DNA of 64,000 nucleotides from Lentzea tibetensis (GTDB lineage Bacteria; Actinomycetota; Actinomycetes; Mycobacteriales; Pseudonocardiaceae): NCBI RefSeq assembly GCF_007845675.1, contig NZ_VOBR01000006.1, positions 310,001 to 374,000 of the forward strand, read 5' to 3'. Shown piece by piece: positions 56,889 to 64,000 of this stretch (position 1 is its first letter; each line of letters starts with the position of its first letter). The notes under the pieces were generated by a model. It saw only the letters and a program-made list of their open reading frames with translations, ran no database searches and was not told where the DNA came from. The position numbers and the translations under genes were made by a program.

Positions 56889-57673
56889 GCCACACCTCCG
56901 GCGGTGCGGTGCTGCTCACCCAGGTACGCCCTGATCACGTCCGGGTCCTCCTGGACCTCGCGCGGCGTCCCGGTGCGGATGGGCTTGCCGAAGTCCATCA
57001 CCATCACCCGGTCCGCGAGGTCCATCACCAGGCCCATGTCGTGCTCCACCATGACCATCGCGACGCCGAGCTCCTCGCGGATGTCGAGCACGAACCGGGC
57101 CATGTCCTCGGTCTCCTCGACGTTCATGCCCGCCACCGGTTCGTCGAGCAGCAGCAGGCGCGGCTCCATGGCGAGCGCCCGGCCGAGCTCGACGCGCTTC
57201 TGCACGCCGTACGGCAGGAGGCCGACCGGGAACCGGCGCCACTGCTCCAGCTCGAGGAAGTCGATGACGTCCTCGACGGCCGACCGGTTGGCCAGCTCCT
57301 CGCGGCGGGCTCGCCCGATCCAGGCGAAAGCCGACAGCGCGCCGTAGCGCATGTGGTTGTGGCGTCCGAGCATCAGGTTGTCCACGACGGTGAGGTGGGA
57401 GAACAGCTCGATGTTCTGGAACGTGCGGGCCATGCCCAGCGCGGCGATGCGGTGCGGCCGCATGCCGATGAGGTCCTGGTCGTGGAAGCGCACCGAGCCC
57501 TGTTGCGGCCGGTAGACGCCGGACAGCACGTTGAAGATGGACGTCTTGCCCGCGCCGTTCGGGCCGATGATGGCGAACAGCTCGCCAGGTTCCACGGTGA
57601 ACGAAACACCGTCGACCGCGACGACACCGTCGAAGGCGAGGCGGATGGCGTCGACCTCCAGGACGGGATTCAC
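56885..57673 (-). CDS. livG: Liv-type ABC ATP-binding protein (LivG family)
   Basis: About 262 residues, taking the GTG at 57673 that overlaps the previous stop as GTGA; a GTG three codons earlier is possible. Walker A is GPNGAGKTS near 36-44, the ABC signature is replaced by LPYGVQKRVELGRAL (short, as in LivG), Walker B is LLLLDEPVAGMN, and the H-loop VEHDMG. The insertion typical of LivG follows Walker A. It powers the importer with LivF. Confidence 0.9.
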   Translation of the reverse strand: MNPVLEVDAIRLAFDGVVAVDGVSFTVEPGELFAIIGPNGAGKTSIFNVLSGVYRPQQGSVRFHDQDLIGMRPHRIAALGMARTFQNIELFSHLTVVDNLMLGRHNHMRYGALSAFAWIGRARREELANRSAVEDVIDFLELEQWRRFPVGLLPYGVQKRVELGRALAMEPRLLLLDEPVAGMNVEETEDMARFVLDIREELGVAMVMVEHDMGLVMDLADRVMVMDFGKPIRTGTPREVQEDPDVIRAYLGEQHRTAGGVA

Positions 57674-58467
57674 GACAGCCACCGCTTCCGCCTCTTGTAG
57701 TGCTTGACGGTCCGGAACGACTGGGTCGTCGCCTCGCCGCGAAGGCCCAGGTAGAACTCGCGGACGTCCTCGTCGGCGAGCAGTTCGGACGCGGGTTTGT
57801 CCATCACGACCTTGCCGGTCTCCAGCACGTAGCCGTGGTCCGCGATCGAGAGCGCCATGCTGGCGTTCTGCTCGACCAGCAGGACGGTGGTGCCCTGGTC
57901 GTTGATCTTCACGATCAGGTCCCTGATCTGCTGCACGAGCAGCGGCGCGAGGCCGAGGCTGGGCTCGTCGAGCAGCAGGTAGGACGGGTCGGACATGAGC
58001 GCTCGGCCGATCGAGAGCATCTGCTGCTCGCCGCCGGACAGGTAGCCGGCCGACTGTCTTCGCCGCTCGTGCAGCCGGGGGAAGAGCTCGTACATCCGTT
58101 CGAGGTTCTCGCGCACCCGCGCGGCCTTGACGTGCCCGCCGACCTTGAGGTTCTCCTCCACGGTCAGCTCGCCGAGGATGCGCCGGCCCTCCAGCGCCTG
58201 CTTCACGCCCAGTGCGGCTATCTTCGCAGGTGGAAGCCGGTGGATCGGTTCACCGTCGAGTGTCACCGACCCCTTGGTGACCTTGCCGTCGTGGACGTCG
58301 AGCAGGCCCGAGAAGGCGCGCATCAGGGTCGTCTTGCCCGCACCGTTCGCCCCGAGCAGGGCGACGATCTTCCCAGCGGGCACCCGCAGGCTCACGCCGC
58401 GGAGCACCAGCATCACGTCGTCGTAGACCACCTCAAGGTTGCTGGCCTCGAGCACCGGCGCCTCCAC
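57670..58467 (-). CDS. livF: Liv-type ABC ATP-binding protein (LivF family)
   Basis: 265 residues. Walker A GANGAGKTT near 38-46, Q-loop region KQALEGRRIL, signature LSGGEQQMLSIGRALM, Walker B LLLDEPSLGL, switch VEQNAS. It has a C-terminal extension of about 20 basic residues (FRTVKHYKRRKRWLS). First gene of the operon; the GTG start has no clear ribosome site, so the transcript may be leaderless or the start may differ slightly. Confidence 0.9.
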   Translation of the reverse strand: MEAPVLEASNLEVVYDDVMLVLRGVSLRVPAGKIVALLGANGAGKTTLMRAFSGLLDVHDGKVTKGSVTLDGEPIHRLPPAKIAALGVKQALEGRRILGELTVEENLKVGGHVKAARVRENLERMYELFPRLHERRRQSAGYLSGGEQQMLSIGRALMSDPSYLLLDEPSLGLAPLLVQQIRDLIVKINDQGTTVLLVEQNASMALSIADHGYVLETGKVVMDKPASELLADEDVREFYLGLRGEATTQSFRTVKHYKRRKRWLS

Positions 58468-58478
58468 ATCGTTGGGAG

Positions 58479-58501
58479 GTGATCAGTATGACCTGGATCA
58501 C
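58479..58501. promoter_or_regulatory. inverted repeat upstream of the Liv operon
   Basis: GTGATC and GATCAC lie 11 bases apart in the 187-bp divergent region, 12 bp before the LivF start. The symmetric halves at this position could bind a repressor. No regulator gene is adjacent. Confidence 0.3.
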
Positions 58502-58593
58502 AAGCTTGTCGACTACCCAGCGCGATTTCGTGATGTTCAGATGGCAACAGGTTCACTACTTTACGTAACTGTCCATAGTGGATAGAACCGGAT

Positions 58594-58618
58594 GTGTAAC
58601 GTTCGGGATCACGGGTAC
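58594..58618 (+). promoter_or_regulatory. candidate SigB/SigF-type promoter before the SRPBCC gene
   Basis: GTGT, then 15 bases, then GGGTAC, 37 bp before the start codon. This resembles the actinobacterial SigF/SigB pattern GTTT-N14-16-GGGTAT. The operon encodes a sigma factor of that class, so autoregulation is possible. Confidence 0.4.
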
Positions 58619-58654
58619 TCCTCTGTCTGACGACAACCGATACGAGGAGTTTGT

Positions 58655-59119
58655 GTGACCACTATTGAAAAGTCGGTAGACGTCGGAGTTCCGGTGAGCA
58701 CGGCGTACAACCAGTGGACCCAGTTCGAGTCGTTCCCCGCCTTCATGGACGGTGTTGAGCGCATTCAGCAGCTGACGCCCACGACGACCCACTGGACCAC
58801 CAAGATCGGTGGCGTGCAGCGCGAGTTCGACGCTGAGATCACCGAGCAGCACCCGGACGAGCGCGTCGCGTGGTGCACCACCGATGGTCCGAGGCAGGCG
58901 GGCGTCGTGACGTTCCACCGGATCGACAACGACACCACCCGCGTCCACCTGCAGATGGAGTACGAGCCTGAGACGCTGACCGAGAAGGCGGGCGCCGCGC
59001 TCGGCGTCGTCGAGCACCGCGTCAACGGTGACCTCAAGCGCTTCAAGGAGTTCATCGAGAGCCGCGGCACCGAGACAGGTGCGTGGCGCGGCGATGTCGA
59101 GCCGCCGGCACAGCACTGA
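58655..59119 (+). CDS. SRPBCC-family protein (polyketide cyclase/dehydrase fold)
   Basis: 154 residues, GTG start with GAGGAG six bases upstream. The sequence MTTIEKSVDVGVPVSTAYNQ and WTQFESFPAFMDGVERIQQL fits the START/Coq10-like SRPBCC fold, which has a hydrophobic ligand cavity. Similar small proteins in actinomycetes are often stress-induced. It is 12 bp upstream of the sigma factor gene, so the two are probably cotranscribed. The ligand is unknown. Confidence 0.87.
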   Translation: MTTIEKSVDVGVPVSTAYNQWTQFESFPAFMDGVERIQQLTPTTTHWTTKIGGVQREFDAEITEQHPDERVAWCTTDGPRQAGVVTFHRIDNDTTRVHLQMEYEPETLTEKAGAALGVVEHRVNGDLKRFKEFIESRGTETGAWRGDVEPPAQH

Positions 59120-59131
59120 GATTGGCGTGGG

Positions 59132-59851
59132 GTGACGCCTGACCAGCAGCGCGCGTTCGACCAACTCGCGCGCACACCGAACGGCTCGCCGTGCAGGCAG
59201 GCGCTGCGCGAGCGGCTGGTGCGCGAGTACCTGCCGCTCGCGCGCCACATCGCCCGCCGGTTCGCCGAACGCGGTGAACCGCTCGAGGACCTGACCCAGG
59301 TCGCGGTGGTGGGCCTGCTCAACGCCATCGACCGGTTCGACGTGGGACGGCAGACCGACTTCCTGTCGTTCGCCGTTCCCACGATCACCGGCGAGGTCCG
59401 CAGGCACTTCCGCGACCAGTGCTGGGCGGTCCGCGTCCCGCGAAGGCTCAAGGAACTGTGCGACGCGATCGACGGCGCCACCATCGAGCTAGCCCACCGC
59501 ACCGGGCGGTCTCCGACTCCGACGGAGATCGCCCGGCATCTCTCCATTCCGCTCCGCGAGGTCTACGAGGGCCTGCTCGTGGAGAAGAACACCCGCCCTG
59601 CCCCCCTCGACGAGATCGAAGACAACGAGGTCGAAGACCCCGCACTCGAGGGCGTCGAGATCCACGAGGCGCTCCAGCCGATGCTGCGCGGCCTGCCCCG
59701 CCGCGAACGCACGATCGTCATGCTCCGCTTCTTCGGCCGCATGACCCAGACCGAGATAGCCCGGCGCGTCGGCATCTCCCAGATGCACGTCTCGCGCCTC
59801 ATCAACAAGTCACTCGAACAGCTTCGCCGCGACATGTTCGCGGACGAATGA
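59132..59851 (+). CDS. RNA polymerase sigma factor, SigB/SigF/SigG family
   Basis: 239 residues (GTG start). Region 2 has PLARHIARRFAERGEPLEDL and TQVAVVGLLNAIDRFDVGR. Region 3 includes VPRRLKELCDAID and GRSPTPTEIARHLSI. Region 4 ends RRVGISQMHVSRLINKSLEQ. This is the stress/sporulation-type sigma class normally held by an anti-sigma kinase and released by STAS antagonists. No anti-sigma factor gene is adjacent. A STAS antagonist is encoded at 62607-62969. Confidence 0.9.
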   Translation: MTPDQQRAFDQLARTPNGSPCRQALRERLVREYLPLARHIARRFAERGEPLEDLTQVAVVGLLNAIDRFDVGRQTDFLSFAVPTITGEVRRHFRDQCWAVRVPRRLKELCDAIDGATIELAHRTGRSPTPTEIARHLSIPLREVYEGLLVEKNTRPAPLDEIEDNEVEDPALEGVEIHEALQPMLRGLPRRERTIVMLRFFGRMTQTEIARRVGISQMHVSRLINKSLEQLRRDMFADE

Positions 59852-59889
59852 ATAAGCACGCGCGCGGGTAGGCCGGAGTGGTAATACTG

Positions 59890-60321
59890 ATGTCCATGAG
59901 GCGTTCGCGGCTGAGGTGGCCCCAGGTGCTGTCGCTCGGCACCGGCCTCTTCCTGCTGCTCTGGGGCCTGGCGGGATTCCTCGTCACCGGTGTTGCCGAC
60001 TTCGCAGGGCAGGCCGAGACGCACTTGCTCGGGTTGCGGGTCAACCCGCTCTCCAACGTCGTTCACGTGGTCACCGGGCTCGGTTTCATCGCCGTCGCGC
60101 CTCGGGTGCGGACGCTCGCCGGGGTCGGCCTGCTGCTGGCCGGGTTGTACCTCGTCATGTTCGGCATCGGCTCGGCCGACGACGCGTCCACCAACCTGCT
60201 GAACGTCAACACCGGGACCAACGTGCTGCACCTGTTCGTGGGGTTCGCCGGGATGGCGATCGTGCAGGGTGCCGCGTGGATGCGGCAGTGCGACAAGGTC
60301 GCGGCTTCTCGCCAGTCCTGA
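59890..60321 (+). CDS. DUF4383 membrane protein
   Basis: 143 residues with four hydrophobic segments. Features of DUF4383 are the LLWGLAGFLVTG segment, the loop LLGLRVNPLSNVVHVVTGLG (about 46-65) and NTGTNVLHLFVGFAGM. Small actinobacterial membrane proteins of unknown role. Start chosen at ATG 59890; earlier GTG or later ATG (59896) are possible. The 132-nt-type hairpin element begins 64 bp after the stop. Confidence 0.85.
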   Translation: MSMRRSRLRWPQVLSLGTGLFLLLWGLAGFLVTGVADFAGQAETHLLGLRVNPLSNVVHVVTGLGFIAVAPRVRTLAGVGLLLAGLYLVMFGIGSADDASTNLLNVNTGTNVLHLFVGFAGMAIVQGAAWMRQCDKVAASRQS

Positions 60322-60384
60322 TCGGACGTTGTTGCGGTGTGGGCCTCCGGCGGCCCGTGCCTTCTTTTCGTAGTGGGTCGCCTT

Positions 60385-60517
60385 GGTGGTGGGGTCTCCG
60401 TACGACGCACCAGAGGCAGCCACATTTCGAGGGTGGGGTCAAGACGAAAAACGTGTCTTGACCCCACCCTCGAAATGCGGCAGGGCTTCGCCTGCGCCGT
60501 ACGGAGACCCCACCACC
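60385..60517. repeat. 133-nt nested inverted-repeat (hairpin) element, copy 2
   Basis: Outer arms 60385-60409 and 60493-60517 match over 24 of 25 bases. The inner stem 60419-60445 with 60455-60481 pairs at 26 of 27 positions around a 9-base loop. The spacers CCAGAGGCA and AGGGCTTCGCC are identical to those of copy 1 read on the minus strand. Four stem base pairs differ from copy 1 with both partners changed. Similarity continues through flanks, about 60364-60563 in total, including CGCCTTCGGCGCC repeats on the right. Confidence 0.85.
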
Positions 60518-60713
60518 CACTGGTTTGTTGCGCCTTCGGCGCCTCTCGGTGCTCGCCTTCGGCATCGCCTAGTGAAAGAGCCCCCCGCACTCCGGCGGCC
60601 ACGCTGGAAAGAGCGCCCGCCGCACTGGCGAGCACCGCACTGCCCGGCGGGCGCGGCCCCGAGCACAAACCGGCAGCCGAACGACCAGAACAAACTTTCC
60701 CGGAGGGCAGGGA

Positions 60714-60732
60714 GTGGGGAGGGCCTCCCCAC
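60714..60732. other. small hairpin in the gene-free stretch before the YbdK gene
   Basis: GTGGGGAG-GGC-CTCCCCAC is a perfect 8-bp stem, 70 bp before the next start codon. The rest of 60564-60801 shows no gene and no other clear signal. Confidence 0.4.
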
Positions 60733-60801
60733 CACCAGAAACCCAGCCCGCAGCACACCGGGAGAGTTTCGGCCCCAAGATCAGCGGGTATTCGCGCCAC
60801 G

Positions 60802-61869
60802 ATGAGCGAGTACACGGTCGGCGTGGAGCAGGAGTTCCTGCTGGTGGACCCCCAGACCCGGCGGCCGGTGGCCAGGGCTGAGGAGGTCCACGCCGCCGCG
60901 CGGGCCGAGAAGCCGTACGACGTGCAGTTTGAGCTGACCCCGTTCCAGATCGAGGTCGCCACCGGTATCTGCGCTACGCCCGCCGAACTGGACCAGCAGG
61001 TTCGGCGCGCCAGGAAGGTGCTGGTCGACGCGGCTGACGCGGTGGGGTGCAGGCTCGTCGCGGTCGGTCTGCCGCCGATCGGTGAGGCCGGGCCGCCGCC
61101 GGGTACGGACGACCCCCGATATCACCGGATCGAGTATTCCCACCGAAGGCTCGTGATCGGGCAGGGTGCGTGTGGGATGCACGTGCACGTGGGTGTGGAG
61201 GACCGGGCGGCCGCGATGCGCGCGTCGAACGCGCTGCGGCCGTGGCTGCCTACGTTGCTGGCGCTGAGCGCTAACTCGCCGTTCGCCAACGGCGAGGACA
61301 CGGGTTACGCGAGTTGGCGCGCGATGGTGTGGTCGCGGTGGCCGGTCAGCGGCCCGCCGCCGGACTTCGACTCGCCCGAGCACTACGACCGCGTGGTGGA
61401 GGCCCTGGTCAGGTCGGGTGCGCTGATCGACAGGGCGATGGTCTACTGGGATGTCCGGCCGGCTGTCGACTGGCCGACGGTCGAGGTGCGGGTGTCGGAC
61501 ATCCCCATGCTGGCAAGCGAAGCCGTGATGCTGGCTGAGCTGATCCGCGCGATCGTGGTCGTCGGAGCGCCCGAGGGCCGGGTGGAGGATCCCGTGCTGC
61601 GCGCGGCGTACTGGCGGGCCGCGCGCGACGGGGCGGACGGGCTGTCCGCGAACCCGATCACCGGGCGGCTGTCCCCCGGCTTCGAGCAGGCGGACGCACT
61701 GGTGAAGCACTGCGCTCCCGCGCTGCGGGATCGTGATCAACTGTCTACTGTGGAACAGCACTTGGAGTGGTTGCGCCACAACGGCTGTGGCGCGGCCCGT
61801 CAACGCCGCACCGAGGATGCTGAGTCGCTTGTGGACATGCTGATCGCCAAGACCCGTGAGGACCTGTAG
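60802..61869 (+). CDS. YbdK-family carboxylate-amine ligase (GCS2-like)
   Basis: 355 residues. Starts MSEYTVGVEQEFLLVDPQTR, the usual N-terminal motif of the glutamate-cysteine ligase 2 superfamily. Continues with FELTPFQIEVATGIC near 48-62, GACGMHVHVGVEDR near 127-140, WPTVEVRVSDIP near 226-237 and ANPITGRL. Homologues show weak glutamate-cysteine ligase activity; in actinomycetes the physiological product is unclear. The ATG was chosen at the start of the conserved motif. It is 3 bp from the next gene. Confidence 0.9.
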   Translation: MSEYTVGVEQEFLLVDPQTRRPVARAEEVHAAARAEKPYDVQFELTPFQIEVATGICATPAELDQQVRRARKVLVDAADAVGCRLVAVGLPPIGEAGPPPGTDDPRYHRIEYSHRRLVIGQGACGMHVHVGVEDRAAAMRASNALRPWLPTLLALSANSPFANGEDTGYASWRAMVWSRWPVSGPPPDFDSPEHYDRVVEALVRSGALIDRAMVYWDVRPAVDWPTVEVRVSDIPMLASEAVMLAELIRAIVVVGAPEGRVEDPVLRAAYWRAARDGADGLSANPITGRLSPGFEQADALVKHCAPALRDRDQLSTVEQHLEWLRHNGCGAARQRRTEDAESLVDMLIAKTREDL

Positions 61870-61872
61870 CCC

Positions 61873-62589
61873 ATGTGCCTGCCCGCGCCCCGCGGCCACA
61901 CGAGTGCCGCGCTGATCGCCGCGCTCCGCGCCGCACCGTCACCCCACCCCGCGCTGCTGGTGAGCGGCGGCACCCGCCCGGTGCAGGCCGACGACGATCT
62001 CCAGCTGGCGCTGTGGATCTGCTACAACCGGCCGTTCACCGACGAGCACCCCGGCTGGCAGCGGCACCCCGCGCTGGCCCAGTTCCGCTCCGCGCTGGAG
62101 GCCCGCTGGGAGACCGCGCTGCGGGCGGTCGAGCCGGTGGATCCGGTCGAGGTGCGTCCCACGACCGCGCAGGAGGCGGCGGAGTGGGAACGGCACCAGG
62201 CGTTCTGGCTGCCGCAAGGTGGTTATCGCACGGTGATGCTCGACATCGACGCCTACGGCTCGGTGCTGATGTCGTTGTCCTCCGACATCTCGGAGATGCC
62301 GGTGCAGACCCTCGCGCTGGCGAACGCGCTGTCCCTGTTCAGTTCTCATCCGCGCCTGGTCGGTGTGCTCGCGGGGTTCCTGACCGCGGTGGACACGATG
62401 GCGGGCGACCCCTACGCCCAACTGGCCGCGGGAGGCTTTCCCGCGGAGGACGTCCTGTTCGGTTTCGGCACGTGTCATGCTCTGCACGCACGGCTCGGCG
62501 CGCACGTCGCCGACGCCTGGCGGAGCGGGCGCTCGTCGCTCCGGACACGCTGGCTCCCGTTGCCCGACCGGGTCAACGTGGGCTGTTGA
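61873..62589 (+). CDS. shortened iron-containing redox enzyme-like protein
   Basis: 238 residues. The first third resembles actinobacterial iron-containing redox (haem-oxygenase-like) proteins: DDDLQLALWICYNRPF near 40-55 and AALEARWETALRAVEP. The rest diverges, is shorter than the usual 320-350 residues, and the His/Glu metal ligands are not clearly present. It may be a truncated or altered member. It lies 3 bp after the YbdK gene and 17 bp before the STAS gene, so the three are probably cotranscribed. The family call is tentative. Confidence 0.7.
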   Translation: MCLPAPRGHTSAALIAALRAAPSPHPALLVSGGTRPVQADDDLQLALWICYNRPFTDEHPGWQRHPALAQFRSALEARWETALRAVEPVDPVEVRPTTAQEAAEWERHQAFWLPQGGYRTVMLDIDAYGSVLMSLSSDISEMPVQTLALANALSLFSSHPRLVGVLAGFLTAVDTMAGDPYAQLAAGGFPAEDVLFGFGTCHALHARLGAHVADAWRSGRSSLRTRWLPLPDRVNVGC

Positions 62590-62606
62590 TCGAAAGGAGC
62601 CCATCG

Positions 62607-62969
62607 GTGCCCGACCCCACTGCTCTCGCGTCCGTGGTCGTCGACCACATCTCGCCCGACGTCGTGGTGCTGCACGTGTCCGGCGAGCTGGACACGACGA
62701 GCACGAACGAGCTGACCGAGCCCATCGGGACCCACGTGGTCACCGGCAACCGCGCGGTCGTCGTCGACCTGTCCGGCGTGCGCTTCCTCGGCTCGGCCGG
62801 GCTGGAGGCGTTGGTCGTCGGCCAGCAGCGCGCTGCGGCGGCCGGTGTCGAGTTCGTTCTCGTCGCGGACTCGCGTGCCGCGCTGCGCCCGATCGAGGCG
62901 ACCGGACTCGACTCGGTGTTCACGATCCTGCCGTCAGTCGAGCAGGCTGCTGAGCGCTTCTCCGCCTGA
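62607..62969 (+). CDS. STAS-domain anti-sigma factor antagonist
   Basis: 120 residues, GTG start with AAAGGAG upstream. STAS fold: VVLHVSGELDTTSTNELTEP, then VVVDLSGVRFLGSAGLEALV with the phosphorylatable Ser63 in FLGSAGL, and RPIEATGLDSVFTI. Such proteins free SigB/SigF-type sigma factors by binding their anti-sigma kinases, controlled by serine phosphorylation. A sigma factor of that class is encoded 2.8 kb upstream; a direct partnership is possible but unproven. Confidence 0.9.
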   Translation: MPDPTALASVVVDHISPDVVVLHVSGELDTTSTNELTEPIGTHVVTGNRAVVVDLSGVRFLGSAGLEALVVGQQRAAAAGVEFVLVADSRAALRPIEATGLDSVFTILPSVEQAAERFSA

Positions 62970-63014
62970 CCTGACCGGCGCCGAACTCGCCTGGGCTGCG
63001 ACTACGTGCAGCCA

Positions 63015-63338
63015 TCACGGCCGCACGGTCCTGATCGCGCAGCGGATCACGCTGACCAGCGGCAGCGCGTCGCCGGGGCGCACGACCCAGTGCGCGGTCG
63101 GCGCGGGTACGCGGTCGCGCCAGTAGCGGACGTCCGGCGGGGGCGTGTGCGGTCTGGTGTCCCAGCGCGCCAGGAACAACCAGCGGGTGCGTCTGCCTGG
63201 CAGCGCGAGGATGGGGCCGAGCGGTCCGGCGAACGTGAGCTGGTGGCTCACCTCGCCGCCCCAGCTCGCGGGCACGTCCACCGCGACGACGTCACGCGGC
63301 AGCAGCAGTTCGTCGGAGTCGAGGCTCAAGTTCGCCAT
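63015..63338 (-). CDS. hypothetical protein
   Basis: 107 residues, ATG start without a clear ribosome site. Beta-rich with Pro and Trp (DVVAVDVPASWGGEVSHQLT, TRWLFLARWD, VRYWRDRVPAPTAHWVVRPG). No domain is recognised; it has a vague resemblance to N-terminal parts of primase-polymerase-like proteins, not enough to assign. Convergent with the STAS gene, 45 bp away. Confidence 0.65.
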   Translation of the reverse strand: MANLSLDSDELLLPRDVVAVDVPASWGGEVSHQLTFAGPLGPILALPGRRTRWLFLARWDTRPHTPPPDVRYWRDRVPAPTAHWVVRPGDALPLVSVIRCAIRTVRP

Positions 63339-63385
63339 GTCCGACGATGGTGATCAACGCACATGACCGCCGGGTAACCCGGAGA

Positions 63386-63829
63386 TCAATCCTGGCCGAT
63401 GTCCTCGTACCAGAGCTCGGGGCGCTCGGCGATGAACGACTCCATCATCGCCACGCACGCGGGGTCGTCCAACAGGGTGACCGTGACACCGTGCTCCTCG
63501 AGCCACGGGTGGCCGCCGGAGAACGTCCGCGCCTCGCCGATCACGACGTGCGAGATGCCGAACTGGCGCACCAGGCCGGAGCAGTACCAGCAGGGCGACA
63601 GGGTGGTGACCATCGTGGTGCCCCGGTAGGAGCGGCGCCGTCCGGCCGCGCGGAACGCCGAGGTCTCGGCGTGCATGGACGCGTCGCCGTCCTGCACGCG
63701 GCGGTTGTGCCCGCGTCCCCACACAGAGCCGTCGCCGCCGAAGAGGGCCGCGCCGATGGGGATCCCGCCCGATGCGAGTCCCATCCGCGCCTCTTCGACG
63801 GCGACGGCGAGCATGTCCTCAGGGGTCAT
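63386..63829 (-). CDS. nucleoside/cytosine deaminase family protein
   Basis: 147 residues of the cytidine/deoxycytidylate deaminase fold. Zinc ligands: His53 and catalytic Glu55 in MHAETSA, Cys80 and Cys83 in SPCWYCSG. C-terminal residues MMESFIAERPELWYEDIGQD resemble those of fungal cytosine deaminase, which closes over the base. Likely deaminates cytosine or a related base or nucleoside; substrate inferred from this resemblance. A small palindrome (CCGGGTAACCCGG, 63370-63382) follows the stop. Confidence 0.88.
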   Translation of the reverse strand: MTPEDMLAVAVEEARMGLASGGIPIGAALFGGDGSVWGRGHNRRVQDGDASMHAETSAFRAAGRRRSYRGTTMVTTLSPCWYCSGLVRQFGISHVVIGEARTFSGGHPWLEEHGVTVTLLDDPACVAMMESFIAERPELWYEDIGQD

Positions 63830-63855
63830 GCGGAAACACTACCCAGAAGGAAGTG

Positions 63856-64000
63856 CTATTTCGTCTTGAACAACTTCACCTTCATCGAAGTGCCCGCCTG
63901 GGACACGACGCGCAGGCCGACACCGGCCGCCGGGACCTTGACGCCCGTGTTCGGGGTCTCGGCGTACCAGAACGGCTTGGTGTCGTCGAACACCGGCTGC
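63856..64000 (-). CDS. C-terminal end of a secreted protein, possibly M6 peptidase-like (partial)
   Basis: 48 codons are visible, ending at TAG 63856-63858; the gene continues beyond the window. The tail reads QPVFDDTKPFWYAETPNTGV and then KVPAAGVGLRVV, resembling the C-terminus of immune inhibitor A / M6-type secreted metalloproteases of actinomycetes. This is a resemblance by eye over a short stretch. Confidence 0.55.
   Translation of the reverse strand, partial: QPVFDDTKPFWYAETPNTGVKVPAAGVGLRVVSQAGTSMKVKLFKTK

Overview
The window is chromosomal DNA from a high-GC actinomycete. GC-rich third positions, frequent GTG starts and 4-bp ATGA/GTGA gene overlaps point to this. So do SARP/AfsR regulators, a SigB/SigF-like sigma factor and the recurring 11-mer TCCAC-N-GTGGA. 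Together they suggest Pseudonocardiales (Lentzea, Saccharothrix or Actinosynnema-like); this is inference, as no rRNA or marker gene is present.

Bases 1-20290 (all minus strand) are one end of a trans-acyltransferase polyketide gene cluster. Transcription runs from an AfsR-type regulator, through a degenerate ATP-grasp protein and a small signal-peptide protein, to a tight operon: SARP activator, malonyltransferase-thioesterase, free ACP, asparagine-synthase-like amidotransferase, a 3081-residue PKS, and a second PKS that runs off the window. The PKS reads KS-DH-KR-ACP / KS-B-ACP / KS, continued by KR-ACP-KS. None of the PKS segments contains an acyltransferase domain. Amidotransferase plus ACP plus a KS-B-ACP branching module is the hallmark of glutarimide polyketides (cycloheximide, lactimidomycin, iso-migrastatin and streptimidone types), so a glutarimide product is predicted.

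Bases 20420-25350 hold a terminator and an operon (acyl-CoA ligase, molybdopterin oxidoreductase, shortened quinone-oxidoreductase-like protein). Then come a MASE1 membrane protein, a LuxR-type ATPase regulator and a serine hydrolase. Bases 30570-31570 are gene-free and carry a tandem repeat array and a 132-nt nested-hairpin element. A related element with compensatory base changes lies at 60385-60517.

Bases 31570-36530 encode a secreted tripeptidyl aminopeptidase-like hydrolase, an SDR/SDR/DUF3237 operon with a TetR regulator and operator, and a second TetR regulator. That regulator is divergent from a complete urea (or guanidine) degradation operon at 36632-44250: permease, two urea-carboxylase-associated proteins, urea carboxylase and allophanate hydrolase.

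Bases 44213-51707 hold a methyltransferase, a PHP phosphoesterase, a decayed radical-SAM-like gene, a secreted metallophosphatase, an MFS transporter with a beta-propeller lipoprotein-like partner, and small proteins. Bases 51770-58467 are a Liv-type ABC importer operon with an acyl-CoA ligase embedded in it. The rest holds an SRPBCC protein with a SigB/SigF-like sigma factor, a DUF4383 membrane protein, a YbdK-type ligase, a STAS anti-sigma antagonist, a cytosine-deaminase-like enzyme, and the C-terminus of a secreted protein cut by the window end. No tRNA, rRNA, CRISPR array or transposase was seen.
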